Positions 8,201-17,765 are shown, counted from the first letter of the stretch. The stretch: DNA of 23,321 nt from Chara braunii (GCA_003427395.1 BFEA01000347.1:948332-971652), one strand, 5' to 3'. Notes: generated from the letters alone by a model not told the origin. Numbers and translations are program-made.

Positions 8201-8891
8201 GTTTTCACAAGGGGCCTTGGCCAAGTCGGCCAAGGTTACGGGGTATTAAGCACTCCTACTCCTCGCCGCTTGCTCTCAGCAGCGGCTGTACGACAAGCGA
8301 CAGTGGTTGGCTTTTAGGAACCTCGACCGAGAAGCGGTTACGAACAACCACTATATGACTGCGGCCACCGGTTCCAAGCGATAACAGCTGAAGGTAGGGC
8401 ACAAAGACATATGTCAATCGTGGAGTTCCCTGCCTCTACACTGGCCGTGTGGTTTTGGTATGTTAAGTTTTGAAAACCAACTTGTTTGTATGCGGACCCT
8501 GTGTAGGAACTTCTGGGAAATGGCTAGACGACAAATGAAATGGCAGCAGGGTATATATGAGTGAGAGGCAAGGCGCCCGACCTCTCTTCGACTGAAGTGC
8601 AATAACACACCTTCCTAAAGATTTTGCCGAGCGAGTGGATGAAATAGGTAGAGGGATTTGCTTTGTCGATGGTATAGGGAGAACTGGCTATGGTGACATG
8701 CTCAAGTGCTGGGTATGGCGTGAGAGATCACAGTCTTAAATGAAGGTTGAACTCAAAAGGACAATAATTCATGCTTGTTGAACTAATCTTTTGAGTTTGT
8801 TCTTTGAGTCTGTGTTGACTTCTAAGTGTACATGGCACAAGAGGGATGCTCACGATGTGTCTCCCGATAGTCTGTTGTCGCAGTCTGCCTT
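8201..8891 (+). repeat. Left pseudo-LTR of inner PLE
   Basis: Direct repeat of 13140-14130. Shared landmarks are GGGGCCTTGGCCAAG, CTCCTCGCCGCTT, GGGAGTTCCCTGCCTCTACA, GGAAATGGCTAGACGACAAA, GTAGAGGGATTTGCTTTGTC and TGTTGACTTCTAAGTGTACA. Homology ends at TCTGCCTT. A block of about 393 bp present in the right copy is absent here, the junction being at about 8496. The first 35 bp correspond to the last codons of the RT frame in the right copy, as expected if this is the tail of a tandem truncated copy. Confidence 0.9.
8215..8235. repeat. Conserved hairpin at pseudo-LTR start
   Basis: CCTTGGCC-AAGTC-GGCCAAGG forms an 8-bp perfect stem. The other pseudo-LTR (13153-13173) has the same stem extended by one pair through a C-to-T change. 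In the right copy the same bases encode a repeated Leu-Ala-Lys peptide at the RT end, so coding repetition is an alternative explanation. Confidence 0.6.
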
Positions 8892-9222
8892 ATCTGGGAA
8901 CATAGTAACCGGAGTCTTTACTAGCCTAACTGTGGCTGTGTTAGTACTGTTATGTTAGTACTGTCATGACGAGAGGTTACCTCTGTAAAGGAGAAGAGTT
9001 AGTGTTGTTGAAAGAGAGTCACCGATGGAGAGAAGTGTTAGTACGGAGGGTTTACGATGTAGCTTGAGAAAAAAGCTTAGTAATACCGTAGAGGAGAGCT
9101 GTTACCACCATCGAAGGAAGGGGTGATCGTCGAAAAGAGTGTACAGGACACCGACACCGAGAGCAGTGAGGAGAGAGAGAGAGACGCAGCGTAGTGCTTG
9201 CTACGGAGAAGACACATACAAC
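8892..9222 (+). other. 5' untranslated leader of inner PLE
   Basis: Unique to the 5' side of the inner element, between the left pseudo-LTR and the first plausible ATG at 9223. It holds a 14-bp tandem duplication (TGTTAGTACTGT(T/C)AT at 8938-8966) and a short GA run at 9170-9183. An open frame runs in from 9139 without an obvious ATG context. No promoter was recognised. Confidence 0.5.
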
Positions 9223-10176
9223 ATGAATAATGGGAATAATGGTAGTGGGAACTACGGCGGTAGGCCAGCGATTAACTGTTTCGAATGTGGGAAGGCGGGG
9301 CATATGGCCCCTGACTGTTGGTCTAGGAGAGAATGGCCAAGTCAGCAGGATGACGAAGTGCATACATTCGTTAGAGAATTAACGAAGAAGAAGAAAAAAG
9401 AAAGGAAGAAACGAGCCGAACAAGAACAGAGAAGACTCAGGGAAGAGGAGGAGAGGAAATGGGAATTAGACATAGCTGGGAGGGATGAGGAGATGAGACT
9501 ACAGCTACAAGCAGAGATCGAAGGAAAATGGAGGTAGCAACAGAAACAACAAGAGGCGAGGCAAGAAATAGTGAAGGTGGTCAGCCTGACGATTTTGAAG
9601 AATACTAGTCCAAAGGTGTCTCCGCAGAGCATAGTTATCACGAAGATAAAATCGAAGAAGAAAGGGAGCAGGTGCAACAAGAAACAAAGACATGGCAAGC
9701 AGATAATCGAATCGTCCATGAGCTCTGACTCGGACAGCAGGGAGAGTTCCACTTCCAACAACTCAAGTGTGGACACGGACAAGGAGATTTTGAGGATTGC
9801 GACGAGGCTACGTGACGAGAAGCAGAAGGAGAAGTCGAAGAAGAAGAAACAGATGAGAGGCAAACCCTCCAAATCCAGTGGGAAAACAACCGAGAAAGGG
9901 GAATGCTCCCGACGAATCGACGACCCCGCGGCTCGGACTGCTGTGGACGACAGCGAACCAAGAACACCACTCACAGCAGGCTACAAAGGCATATCAGCAG
10001 CATGCTCACGGGAAGGAATGCTACAATACACCCTGGCTGTACAATGCCAGTACTTAACGAAGAAGATAGACCAATCGAGAGAGCTTTGTGGAAAAAAAGG
10101 TATACGATCGACGAAGAAGAGTGGCATGGTGGCGGAGCTGGTCAGTAGTCAAGAAACAAACAGAGAAGGCTTATGA
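9223..10176 (+). pseudogene. Gag-like CCHC zinc-knuckle / coiled-coil / SAP-like protein of inner PLE (broken)
   Basis: ATG 9223 (ACAACATGAAT) opens an Asn/Gly-rich start leading into a retroviral zinc knuckle at 9277-9318 (Cys-x2-Cys-x4-His-x4-Cys, CFECGKAGHMAPDC), expected to bind nucleic acid. A Lys/Glu/Arg-rich helix of about 60 residues follows (likely coiled coil), then an in-frame TAG at 9535-9537 within a Gln-rich context. The same frame continues with a Ser/Asp-rich, very basic region and then the RTPLTAGYKG segment. Last comes a short Leu/Lys helix pair (about 10020-10140) resembling a SAP DNA-binding motif. A frameshift near 10145 links to the endonuclease frame, so gag-like part and EN-RT may have been one polyprotein. 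The outer element has the same order of parts at 4583-5712 and 14131-14256. Confidence 0.7.
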
Positions 10177-10951
10177 AGGTCTGTTTGACAATCCTACTTG
10201 CCAGACGGAAGGGCAGAAGTCCCAAGAAGAGAAACGAGACAAGACACCCCCCGAAGTGACAAAGCCAGCGGTGAACACCCGAGGAAAGAGTAAGATGTGC
10301 ATGGCTCCCCGTGCTATCCTACGTTCGGCCTTAGCCAGCAATGCCGACCTGGGGTCAGACTGACTCGCGGTGCCCCCTACGGTTGCTAAACAGTGGAAGT
10401 CTCTCAGAGAGGACCTCGAGCTTCGGCGAGCCTTACGGGGCCAGGGCAGAACTGGCGAAGAAGCCACGAAAGTCGAACGAAGATTGGCGATGACTACCCT
10501 GATACTCGGTAGGAGAGGCGAGATACGATGGCTGACCAAGTACCTGGACAAAGCAGATGTAAACAACGGAACTCTAAAGCTTCAAACCGGTGGTACGTAC
10601 GTAATCGCGAGCCCTTGGTCTAAGCGCACCTACGTGGGCTGCACTGTGAGACCGATCATCCACAGGTGGCACGAACACCTCCTAGCGGTGAAGTCAGGAG
10701 CGAAGGGGAAGGCACCGCAACTGCACCAATGGATGCGGACCTTCGGTATCGATAAATCCGTCGTTATCCCTGTTAGGCATACCATCGCCGAGGACGACTT
10801 CGCCTTCGAACATCATCTTATATCCGCGACCTCTATCCTAGCCTCAACACGTCGGGAACAAGCAAGAAGCCTTCCAAGAGCACACGAAGACGCAAGGGGA
10901 AGTGGGAATGGAAGAGAAGAGGACAACAAGAGACGAAGGACCGATCTATAG
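10147..10951 (+). pseudogene. GIY-YIG endonuclease domain of inner PLE
   Basis: Nicks target DNA for target-primed reverse transcription in PLEs. The frame enters after the upstream frameshift, is cut once by TGA at 10361-10363, and then stays open to 10951. There is no genuine ATG: the apparent start at 10370 is GTG within a longer frame. Motifs: GTYVI (10592-10606) as GIY; TYVGCT (10628-10645) as YIG; Arg of HRWHEH at 10664-10666 as the catalytic arginine; Glu of FAFEHHL at 10808-10810 as the metal-binding glutamate. No Cys lies between the GIY and YIG parts, so the CCHH signature of C-terminal PLE nucleases is absent. After about 10890 the frame drifts into a basic tail and probably shifts. 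The next part of the protein resumes in another frame at about 10953. Confidence 0.85.
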
Positions 10952-10952
10952 T

Positions 10953-11793
10953 AAAATTCCACACTCCCGAGGGAGAACAAACATCTTTCCTGAACTGGCT
11001 CAAGGAGAAGCAAGATACCAAGGATGGACCACTTGATGTGGTTTTCACTCCCCGATACCTCTGGACCGATACGTGGAAGATCATCTGTTCGAAGTTCGGC
11101 GCCATCCAGTACAGAGATCGTAGCCTCACATTGAACTTGAAGGAAGCGAAGCACCTAGGCAAAGAAGGCAGCGAAGTCTGTTTCCTGAAGATTCGGAGAA
11201 CGGCCACTACCACCGAAAGGAACAAACTCTTCCTTTCGAAACTCCTACAGAACCCTAGACTCTCGTCTTCCTTAGTACGGTACACGAACAAGAAGCTTAT
11301 TGGTCTGTATAGGACAGTTGGCCTATTTGGGAGGAAGGAGACACGAAACAAGCTCAAGATCAAGCTCGATCGAGTGTTGAGACTGAAAACTAGAGTCAAC
11401 ATTCGGAGGAAGGTGACGGTTAAATACCCGTTCAACACAGAGATTCCCAAGGCAGAGGTACGTAGGCTGACGGAGACTGTGATATGACATCGAGTAGCGA
11501 ACCCAGATGTTGCCAGTTTTGTGAAGAACAAGGTCAGGGTAGTGTGCACGAAAAACAAGACCGTTGGGGAGATAATTCACAACCACAAGAAATACATACA
11601 CACGGGCACCGTTCAATGATGCACAAAGTTCTCACTAGCGAAACAGGAAGGTCACGTACTCACCAGACTGCTAGAAATAGAGACCCCTGAATTCGTACGG
11701 AATGCACGGAATGTGATGAAACGTGATCACATATGTAGCTGTGACTCTATAACAGGGCAATCACGAACGAGACGACAAATCTCCAAGGAAAGC
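10953..11793 (+). pseudogene. EN-RT linker of inner PLE with CxC motif
   Basis: A single frame from about 10953 to the TAG at 11809, broken by TGA at 11485-11487 and 11617-11619. It is basic and rich in Lys, Arg, Leu and Thr. Near its end is HICSCDS, with Cys codons at 11734-11736 and 11740-11742: the CxC motif that marks the short domain between EN and RT in N-terminal EN PLEs. The equivalent in the outer PLE is TCTCAG at 20053-20070. A frameshift between about 11745 and 11796 joins it to the RT frame. Role inferred from position: a connector that may contact RNA or DNA. Confidence 0.75.
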
Positions 11794-11795
11794 CA

Positions 11796-13196
11796 CCGGA
11801 GATTAACGTAGGGATTTGCCTTGTTTCTGACAAGCCCCAGACAAAGGCTTGGACAGATCAGGAAGTCCGAACCTGGGCACGACAGTTCGACGGTTTGGTC
11901 ATGGCTCCGGTAAACCGTAATCCTGGTGGCACCGCTCTCATCTGCCCCGTACTGTACAGGCACGACTTTGGGAAAACGTTCGTATAGAACGCTGATTACG
12001 AAAAGGTATGATCTATGACCGAGGAGGAAGTACTACGGACCTGTAGCAAGGACTACACTGATGCAGGACTTGGTACAATAGGGAAGTGGAAGACTGATGG
12101 CAGAATCGGAAGAACTTATTTGATCCCGAAAGACAAGGACCTGCTGCGGTGGCGACCTATTGCTCCTGCTTGTGCCGACCCAGCGACGACTGGACAACGG
12201 AGGTGCGCTAGAGCGCTGCATTGCCTCATTAAGAGACTCCCCCAGAAGAAGAACTTCCATCTGAATTCTATCTACGGTATGAGAGACGAACTAACCACTG
12301 CAGGCGAAGAATTGAGAAAGGTAGAATGTACAATGGCTATGGGAAGATGCTACGACATCAAAGAGATGTTCTCCTTGATTTCACACATATCCGTGGAGGA
12401 GGCAGTCACAGATCTGCTGGAGGCATACCAAGAAGACAGGTGGAAACAAATAAGATTCGTTGTACGAGGGAAGTCTTGCGTAGTTTCCAAGACTACACGC
12501 AAGGAACCCGACTACGTGTCGATCGATTTTCAATCAGTAAGAAAGATGGTTAGTTATGACCTCGCCCACACATACATGAGATGTGGCGAGGACATCAAAA
12601 GGCAAGTGGCAGGAATACCGATGGGAAAAATATCCAGTCCGGTTCTTGCCACCATCACATGCGCGATGATTGAAGCCAAGTACCTTAAGTCGCTCGGGAC
12701 GGTTAAGAGGCTGGTCAGAGGGTGCCAGTGGCGGATGGTTGACGACGTCTCGATCGTGGTGGGATACAACGACCAACCTGACTCATGGGAGAAGGCTGAA
12801 CGGATTCTCAACACCTTCGAAGACGCGTATGACAAGAACCTGAAGCTCATCCGGAAAGACAATAACACTAACCACTAGAAGTTCATTGGAGGAAGAATGT
12901 ACATAGTGGCCGATCCCGTTCAGATCCACTTGGTAGAAGAGACTAAGAACGACGAAACGGGAAGAGTACGGTACAACTCCATGCAAGATTTCGCCAGCTA
13001 TTCCGACAAAGTACAAAAGAAAGCAGTTCTCTCCGCTACTCTGCGGAGATTGTGGTACGCATCCACGTCGCCATCTTTGAGAGTTGGTTTTATTGCATAC
13101 GCTATTACTGAGAGCATCCTCTGGGGATACCACCCGGAGGTTTTACTAGGGGCCTTGGCCAAGTTGGCCAAGGTTACAGGGTATAAAGCACTCTGA
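11796..13196 (+). pseudogene. Reverse transcriptase of inner PLE
   Basis: One frame interrupted by TAG 11985-11987, TGA 12009-12011 and TAG 12876-12878. Motifs in order: VNRNPGG with ICPVLY (about 11908-11957, N-terminal RT block); LLRWRPI (12141-12161, fingers); YDIKEMF (12351-12371, motif A with its catalytic Asp at 12354-12356); GIPMGKISSPV (12612-12644, motif B); MVDD (12735-12746, motif C catalytic Asp pair); NLKLIRKD followed by KFIGG (motifs D/E). The RPI and GIPMGxxxSP signatures and the short catalytic core fit the Penelope/telomerase RT branch rather than LINE or LTR RTs. The thumb region extends to 13196 and its last codons lie in the right pseudo-LTR. Residues of the active site are intact; only stops inactivate it. 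Confidence 0.88.
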
Positions 13197-14130
13197 CTCC
13201 TCGCCGCTTACTTTCTGCAGCGACTGTATGACAACAAGCGGCAACGCTCAAGGACAAGTGTCAATCGGGAGTTCCCTGCCTCTACATTGGCCGTGTGGTT
13301 CCGATACCTTAAGTTTTGAAAACCGACCTGTTTGGTGTGCCTTTAGTTCTGAGTTCTTAGAACTCGCATAAATTCTATCGGAAAGGTAGTTTTAATTTGA
13401 TTTATTTTGTTTCATTTAATTTTTGGTTCTAATCTTATTTATGAAATATGCGATTGCCAGAACGTCAGGAACCTTACGGTTTTCCGAGTCCATTTTCTCC
13501 TGGTTGGCACGATCGTTCGGTCGGACAAAAAATTATTTATTGATTTGTTTACTTATGTACTCTATGAATTTTGCGATTGCCTAGGCCGGAACCCTAAGGC
13601 CCTTGAGGCCCTCGAGCCCGAATTTTCCCCTGGATGGGAGGATCGTTTGGACTGTCGGAATTTTATTTTGTTAGTTTATTTATTTGCATATGAGTTACCA
13701 GTCCCTAGTAGCGGGCCTAGAACGGTCTGCGAAACCTGTGTAAGAACTTCCTGGGAAATGGCTAGACGACAAACGAAATGGCAACATGATATAGATGAGT
13801 GAGAGGCAAGGCCCCCGACCTCTTTTCGACTGAAGTGCAATAGCACACCTTCCTAACGATTCCGCCGAGCGAGCGGATGAAACCGGTAGAGGGATTTGCT
13901 TTGTCGATGGTATAGGGAGAACTGGCTACGGTGACATGCTCCAGTGCTAGGTATGAAGTGAGAGATCACAATCTTAAATGAAGGTTGAACTAAAAAAAAC
14001 AATAGTTTATTGCTTGTTGAACTAATCTTTCAAGTTTGTTATTTGAGTCTCTGTTGACTTCTAAGTGTACATGGTACGGGAGGGCTGCTCACTGTGTGTC
14101 TCCCGACAGACTGTTGCCGATGTCTGCCTT
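13140..14130 (+). repeat. Right pseudo-LTR of inner PLE
   Basis: Direct repeat of 8201-8891, starting in the tail of the RT frame and ending at TCTGCCTT (14130), after which outer-PLE coding sequence resumes. It carries about 393 bp (13341-13733) absent from the left copy. Because this copy is attached to the RT-bearing unit, I read the left copy as having lost the segment, or the right as having gained it. Confidence 0.9.
13341..13733 (+). repeat. Pseudo-LTR-specific segment with about 120-bp tandem duplication
   Basis: Present only in the right pseudo-LTR. Two diverged units, about 13433-13550 and 13556-13675, share TATGAA(A)TATGCGATTGCC-like starts, a GGAACC.TA.GG core, a TTTT(C)CCTGG block, GATCGTT.GG and GTCGGA. 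A third partial start appears near 13681. AT-rich ends alternate with GC-rich middles. Confidence 0.6.
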
Positions 14131-14850
14131 GTTCTACGTGAGTTTGGGGTTCTCAACATTGATGAACTAAAGAAAATTTGTAGAGCAGAAGACGTCCAGT
14201 TTGAAGGTAAGAAGAAGAGGAAAATTATTCTAGCGATCACTCAAAAGAGAACTTAAGTGGCATACGAAATAGACCAAGAAGTGGAGGAGATACATGACGA
14301 TACTGTTGAGGAGCGCAACGAAGAGAGCAAGGCTGAGGATCATCGCCAAGAGGGCGATGATGAAGAGGAGGATGATAACTGAACCATACATAATTACTCG
14401 AGTTTGTGTAAAATTTTGATAGACGTGCGAAGAGACACGCCACATGACGCTACAAGTGATAAGCTGCATAGACTTGTCGTGATCCTTCTGGCCCTTTATG
14501 ACAAGATTCGTTGGCTTTGGAAGTGTGTTGCATCGTGGTCGAGTCCTTATCAACGATTTGGCACAAAAACGTTAAGTGGAGCTACGGACGACGTTTGCAT
14601 TCTTACCGCTCCGACGTATAGAGCGCAATATTTGGGGCAGGCGAAGCGATAGGACAACACGCGTTGGAAAGAGCATTTATCCGTTCGTGGACGTGGGCAG
14701 AAACAAACACGTTTGTACAGGTGGTGGCAAGTGTTTGGGGCAGAGTCTTATGTTTTGCTACCAGTTGAGGTATGCTCAACCTCAGAATCGCCATCCCTGG
14801 AGCATACATTCGCCGTTGGTCTCCCATATTGAACACTACAGGTAAGTGTG
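14131..14850 (+). pseudogene. SAP-like segment and GIY-YIG endonuclease of outer PLE
   Basis: Frame 1 continues from the inner PLE's end to about 14832 with stops at 14254 (TAA), about 14380 (TGA), 14650-14652 (TAG) and about 14830 (TGA). First part (14131-14250): LNIDELKKICRAEDVQFEGK followed by a basic stretch, like a SAP helix-turn-helix and matching the inner protein before its EN. Then an acidic linker rich in Glu and Asp. The nuclease begins near 14464, where KIRWL-type sequence matches EIRWL of the inner copy. The GIY motif is degenerate (DVCIL, 14588-14602). The YIG motif is QYLG (14626-14637). The catalytic Arg is in TRWKEHL (14662-14664) and the Glu in SLEHTF (14800-14802). The alignment with the inner EN is clear throughout, at low identity. 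A strong donor-like ACAG|GTAAGT follows at 14838-14847. Confidence 0.75.
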
Positions 14851-15241
14851 TGAAAGGGCGAGGTAAGAACCAACACCGACCAGGGAAGCGGGAGCGCAAT
14901 AAGTTGGGCATTTGAGGGTTGGAAACGAAGAACTCGACCACTGTCTTACCGGTGAAAGCTAAGACTCCAAGCAGTGAGGATTGGGGACTTGATATCTACC
15001 AACTGCCAGCCTCACAAGAGGCAACAGAGTGTCGGAGCTTCACAATTACCTTTGAGCGCAGAAACAACTGGTGCGACGGATAAAACCCTATTAAGTCATC
15101 TTTCATAAACTCAATTTTAAAGATTAGCAGACAACCAAAGAGATCTTGAGAATATAAATCAACTTTGGAAGGAGTATGTAGTTTTGAGATGGTGCACTTG
15201 GTGAAGTGGAAACCAAAAGCGGGACCGAATAAGCGTTTTTT
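14851..15241 (+). other. Outer PLE linker remnant before LINE insertion
   Basis: Between the outer EN and the LINE. Frames are short and broken, and a peptide with an Asn/Gln/Glu-rich helix near 15120-15200 may correspond to the linker. No stop-free frame exceeds 50 residues in the expected direction. The interpretation rests on position between EN (14.8 kb) and the resumed linker at 19.74 kb. Confidence 0.4.
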
Positions 15242-15273
15242 GCATTATTTTTTTTGAAACCCACATCGTATGA

Positions 15274-15275
<2 letters not shown>

Positions 15276-15320
<45 letters not shown>
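15276..15320 (-). repeat. Poly(A) tail of LINE (T45 on plus strand)
   Basis: 45 consecutive T residues on the plus strand at the 3' edge of the minus-strand LINE. The very long pure run argues for either recent insertion or assembly filling. A T8 run at 15248-15255, 20 bp further out, may be part of the same tail if GCATTAT is the true target duplication. Confidence 0.8.
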
Positions 15321-15321
<1 letters not shown>

Positions 15322-16246
15322 AAGAAGAAGACAGCCCACAAAGTGCTAGGGGTGCTGATAGGAGCAGGCACCGCTAGCATTCTCGGGGAGACTCCATCTA
15401 TTGGTGGGGAGCAGCACCTGTCTCTTATACACATCTAGATGTGTATAAGAGACAGATCTATTGGTGGGGAGCAGCACCTACTGGAAAACGGGTCCAGCGT
15501 CCCTGAACATTTTGGGTTATCTGTATTGTTGTTTTAACAGAGATGGCAATAATGTGGCATTGAGCATACTGCTGTTCTGCTTAGAGTTTATACTAGCCTG
15601 TGATTCTACCTTCTCTGAGCCCTTGGAAAAAAGCACACCCAGCTAACTTGATTGTTCATCTGACCGCACTTGTGAATGGGTCTCTGCTCTATCAGTTGAG
15701 CTTGTTTGTTTACATGCCTTTGCCTATGAACAAGCTTTAAATGTAGCTACTCTCAGTATATGCAGGTAAGCGTACCCTGCTAGCTAGAACGCCCACATGA
15801 CCGAGCTTATGTTTAACCTACCAATCTGCCAATACTCGGCACATGTAGACAAGCACACCTCCCATTCCCCTACCTCCACCCTTATATTGGCGTGCGCTTT
15901 GTGCTGGTTGTGTGGTTATGTTGAATTGCTTCAGGGCCCCTCCCCCATCAATAGGTGTCCTCTGTTTTGACTCGGTCTCCAGCTGCATCTTTCTTCCTGC
16001 ATAGCTCGCATGCCGAGGGTCGTTGCTCGTGGCTCCTCCTTATGGAACTTCAAACTCCTGTCATTCAGCCTTCTTCATCCTGCAGACATACGAGGTTGGA
16101 CCAGGCAAGGTTCGACCTCGGAAAGGCAAGAGATCTTATGCATCATCAGGGATAGAGAATGGGTGATGAAGGGGTTGAAAGCAGGCCGATCGAAAGGAGT
16201 TGGGAGGGGCCGGGCCATACAGGGTGGGTTTGTCAGGCATCTGTGT
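15321..16246 (-). other. LINE 3' untranslated region with artefact
   Basis: Between the end of the LINE reading frame (16247) and the poly(A) tail. No ORF on either strand has recognisable content. It includes the 38-bp mate-pair adapter and a duplicated 24-bp flank at 15396-15479, so the length of this UTR is overstated by about 60 bp at least. Confidence 0.6.
15396..15479. other. Nextera mate-pair junction adapter with duplicated flanks (assembly artefact)
   Basis: 15418-15455 is two inverted copies of the 19-bp Tn5 mosaic end (CTGTCTCTTATACACATCT and its reverse complement AGATGTGTATAAGAGACAG), exactly the circularisation junction of Nextera mate-pair libraries. The same 24 bases (ATCTATTGGTGGGGAGCAGCACCT) occur directly before (15396-15419, overlapping the adapter by two bases) and directly after (15456-15479). 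A natural sequence would not contain this. Its minus-strand translation gives the well-known contaminant peptide MCIRDR. Contiguity across this point is not proven. Confidence 0.97.
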
Positions 16247-16987
16247 TCACCAAGATAAAATTTTGTTCTCGGTAGGGGACCCTGAAGTGTGAGAGGTGCA
16301 GTCGCTGCCACGAGGGTTCGGTAGCTGTCCAGTTTTCCAAACCAAATTGTGTTGGTCATCCAAGGAAGAGAGGTTCCTTTGTTTGTCCATCCAAGTGATT
16401 TGAAAGGCATCCAGGCATGCCTGTTTCTCTGTTTGATCCTTGGCAGTTATTATTTTTTTTTTCATTGCTTTCCATGCCTCCTGTGTATGAGTAGTTATGG
16501 TTGCCGTAGCTGTTTCCTTGGCTTGGGGAAGGCTGAACATGCACTTGTTGCGTTCATGAGAACACCGCATTCTTCATGCAAGCATGAGTAATGTCAGGCG
16601 CATGTATGAGAAGAGGTTGGTAGCAAATGCGTCCCATTTGCGTGTTGTGGGTGTGGATTGGCCTAGGAGCAGCAGCGACAGATCCCACGGTAGATGTTCG
16701 CCTACCAAGTAGTGCCATACAGAGTCCCACCATCTCCATAGCTGGGCGACCATCGGACATGCCAGGAGACAGTGTTCCAAGGTGACTCTTGCTGGAGGGG
16801 AGCACCTTCTGCAATATGTGCATATTGGGGACAAGATCCCTTTTTGCTCGAGCTCAGTCCTAGAAACTAGGCAGTCTGGAGTGGGTAGGCATCTGTGTAA
16901 GATCTGCCACTGTAGAGCGCAGTGTGAGGTTGGCATGATTTTGGTGTAATTGGACCACTCCAGTTCTTGAAGTGCCAGCGGGTCCAC
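16247..16987 (-). pseudogene. LINE ORF2 C-terminus: zf-RVT domain and tail
   Basis: Minus-strand frame from about 16987 to 16247 with one TGA at 16574-16576. The first part is a reverse-transcriptase zinc-binding domain (zf-RVT): WQILHRCLPT, then Cys-x2-Cys in ICTYC, then EHCLLAC (His-x4-Cys) and MVAQLW. This order is typical of plant LINE ORF2 C-termini. The following segment is basic (KAMKKKIITAKDQ) and ends near 16247. Upstream, the frame joins the post-RT region through a frameshift near 16985. The domain is thought to help nucleic-acid binding during target-primed reverse transcription. Confidence 0.8.
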
Positions 16988-17765
16988 AGGGGAATCCCTT
17001 GCCCAACATTTTTTTCACGATATCCATTGTTGGGGGGGAGTTCCAACCTGCTCTGTATCCTGCTTTAGCCGTATATTGCCACACCTGGACTGGCTTGCTC
17101 CCCTGCCATTCCCACTCGTTTGGGTCGAAGGGGAGGCTGTGTATAGGGGTAGCCGGCTCGAAGATCCAGTGTTGTTCTTTATCGTCCCTCACAACCCTGA
17201 CTCTTCTCAGTTGGGCGGGGTGGCCTTCCCTATCAAGGGCCTCCTGCCTGTGGAGGGGGGTCCACCGGGCCCCCAGGAGTTTGGGTTCGAAGGCTTCCAG
17301 ACCAGCCGTATTTGTGGATATGTGTACTATTTGGAACAACAACATGGGCACTGGGAGATCTTGTATTCGAGCAACCCAGTCCTCTTGGATCAGCATCGGG
17401 CCTTTGCAAAGAGCGACAATTCATCCTAGTGGAATAGATTCAATCAGTTGTGGCCGTCTTACCTCGAGATTCCTCACATTTTTGAGTTTTAGGCGCAGTT
17501 GTTGCAGTATCTTCCAAGCAGCCACCTCAGGGTCCCACAGATCACCTATTGTATAGCAACCTTTGATTACCCAAGATAACCAGGGGGAGGATGGGTGCAA
17601 GTCGAACATCTTGCCATTTTCGTCGACCAACTGTGGGTTTCCGAAGAGTGGTTGGCGCCATACTTCCTACCATCTCAGAGGCGTAGGTTTTTGTGTCGGT
17701 CCCTTTGTCCTCCAAAGTCTGAGCATATCTGGCCACATAGGATCCACTCTGATGTCCCATTTAGT
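16988..17765 (-). pseudogene. LINE ORF2 post-RT connector region
   Basis: Continues in the same minus-strand frame as the RT, through stops TGA 17766-17768, TAG 17667-17669 and TGA 17421-17423. Conserved-looking segments are LSWVIKGCYTIGDLWD (about 17585-17535) and the Trp-rich EWEWQGSKPVQVWQYTAKAG (about 17125-17060), of the kind seen between RT and zf-RVT in LINEs. Open frames on the plus strand here (16972-17556, 17076-17429) are shadows. Confidence 0.7.

Larger units (their letters stand above)
8201..14130 (+). mobile_element. Inner Penelope-like element with N-terminal GIY-YIG endonuclease (Chlamys-like)
   Basis: Direct repeats (8201-8891 and 13140-14130) flank an internal region coding, in order, for a CCHC/coiled-coil gag-like protein, a SAP-like segment, a GIY-YIG nuclease, a linker with a CxC motif, and a telomerase/Penelope-type RT. 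EN before RT joined by a CxC linker is the diagnostic permuted order of Chlamys and Naiad PLEs. The absence of the Cys pair between the GIY and YIG motifs fits Chlamys, which lacks the CCHH motif. About 5.9 kb. Seven in-frame stops and about three frameshifts show a dead but fairly recent copy. It lies inside the outer PLE, whose ORF resumes right after 14130. Confidence 0.85.

Noticed and set aside
9342-9974. 210-residue minus-strand frame rich in Ser, Phe and Cys
   Set aside because: Antisense shadow of the inner gag-like coding region, which has a zinc knuckle on the plus strand.
10361-12011. TGA codons in the inner PLE read as selenocysteine
   Set aside because: Some Naiad PLEs do encode selenoproteins, but TAG stops also occur in the same frames, frameshifts are present, and the TGA positions do not fall at Cys positions of the other PLE. 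Decay explains them better.
15124-15434. Poly-Lys minus-strand frames
   Set aside because: Translation of the T45 tract and of the adapter.
15418-15455. Perfect 38-bp palindrome as a natural transposon end or terminator
   Set aside because: Identical to the Nextera junction adapter, with duplicated flanks; artefact.
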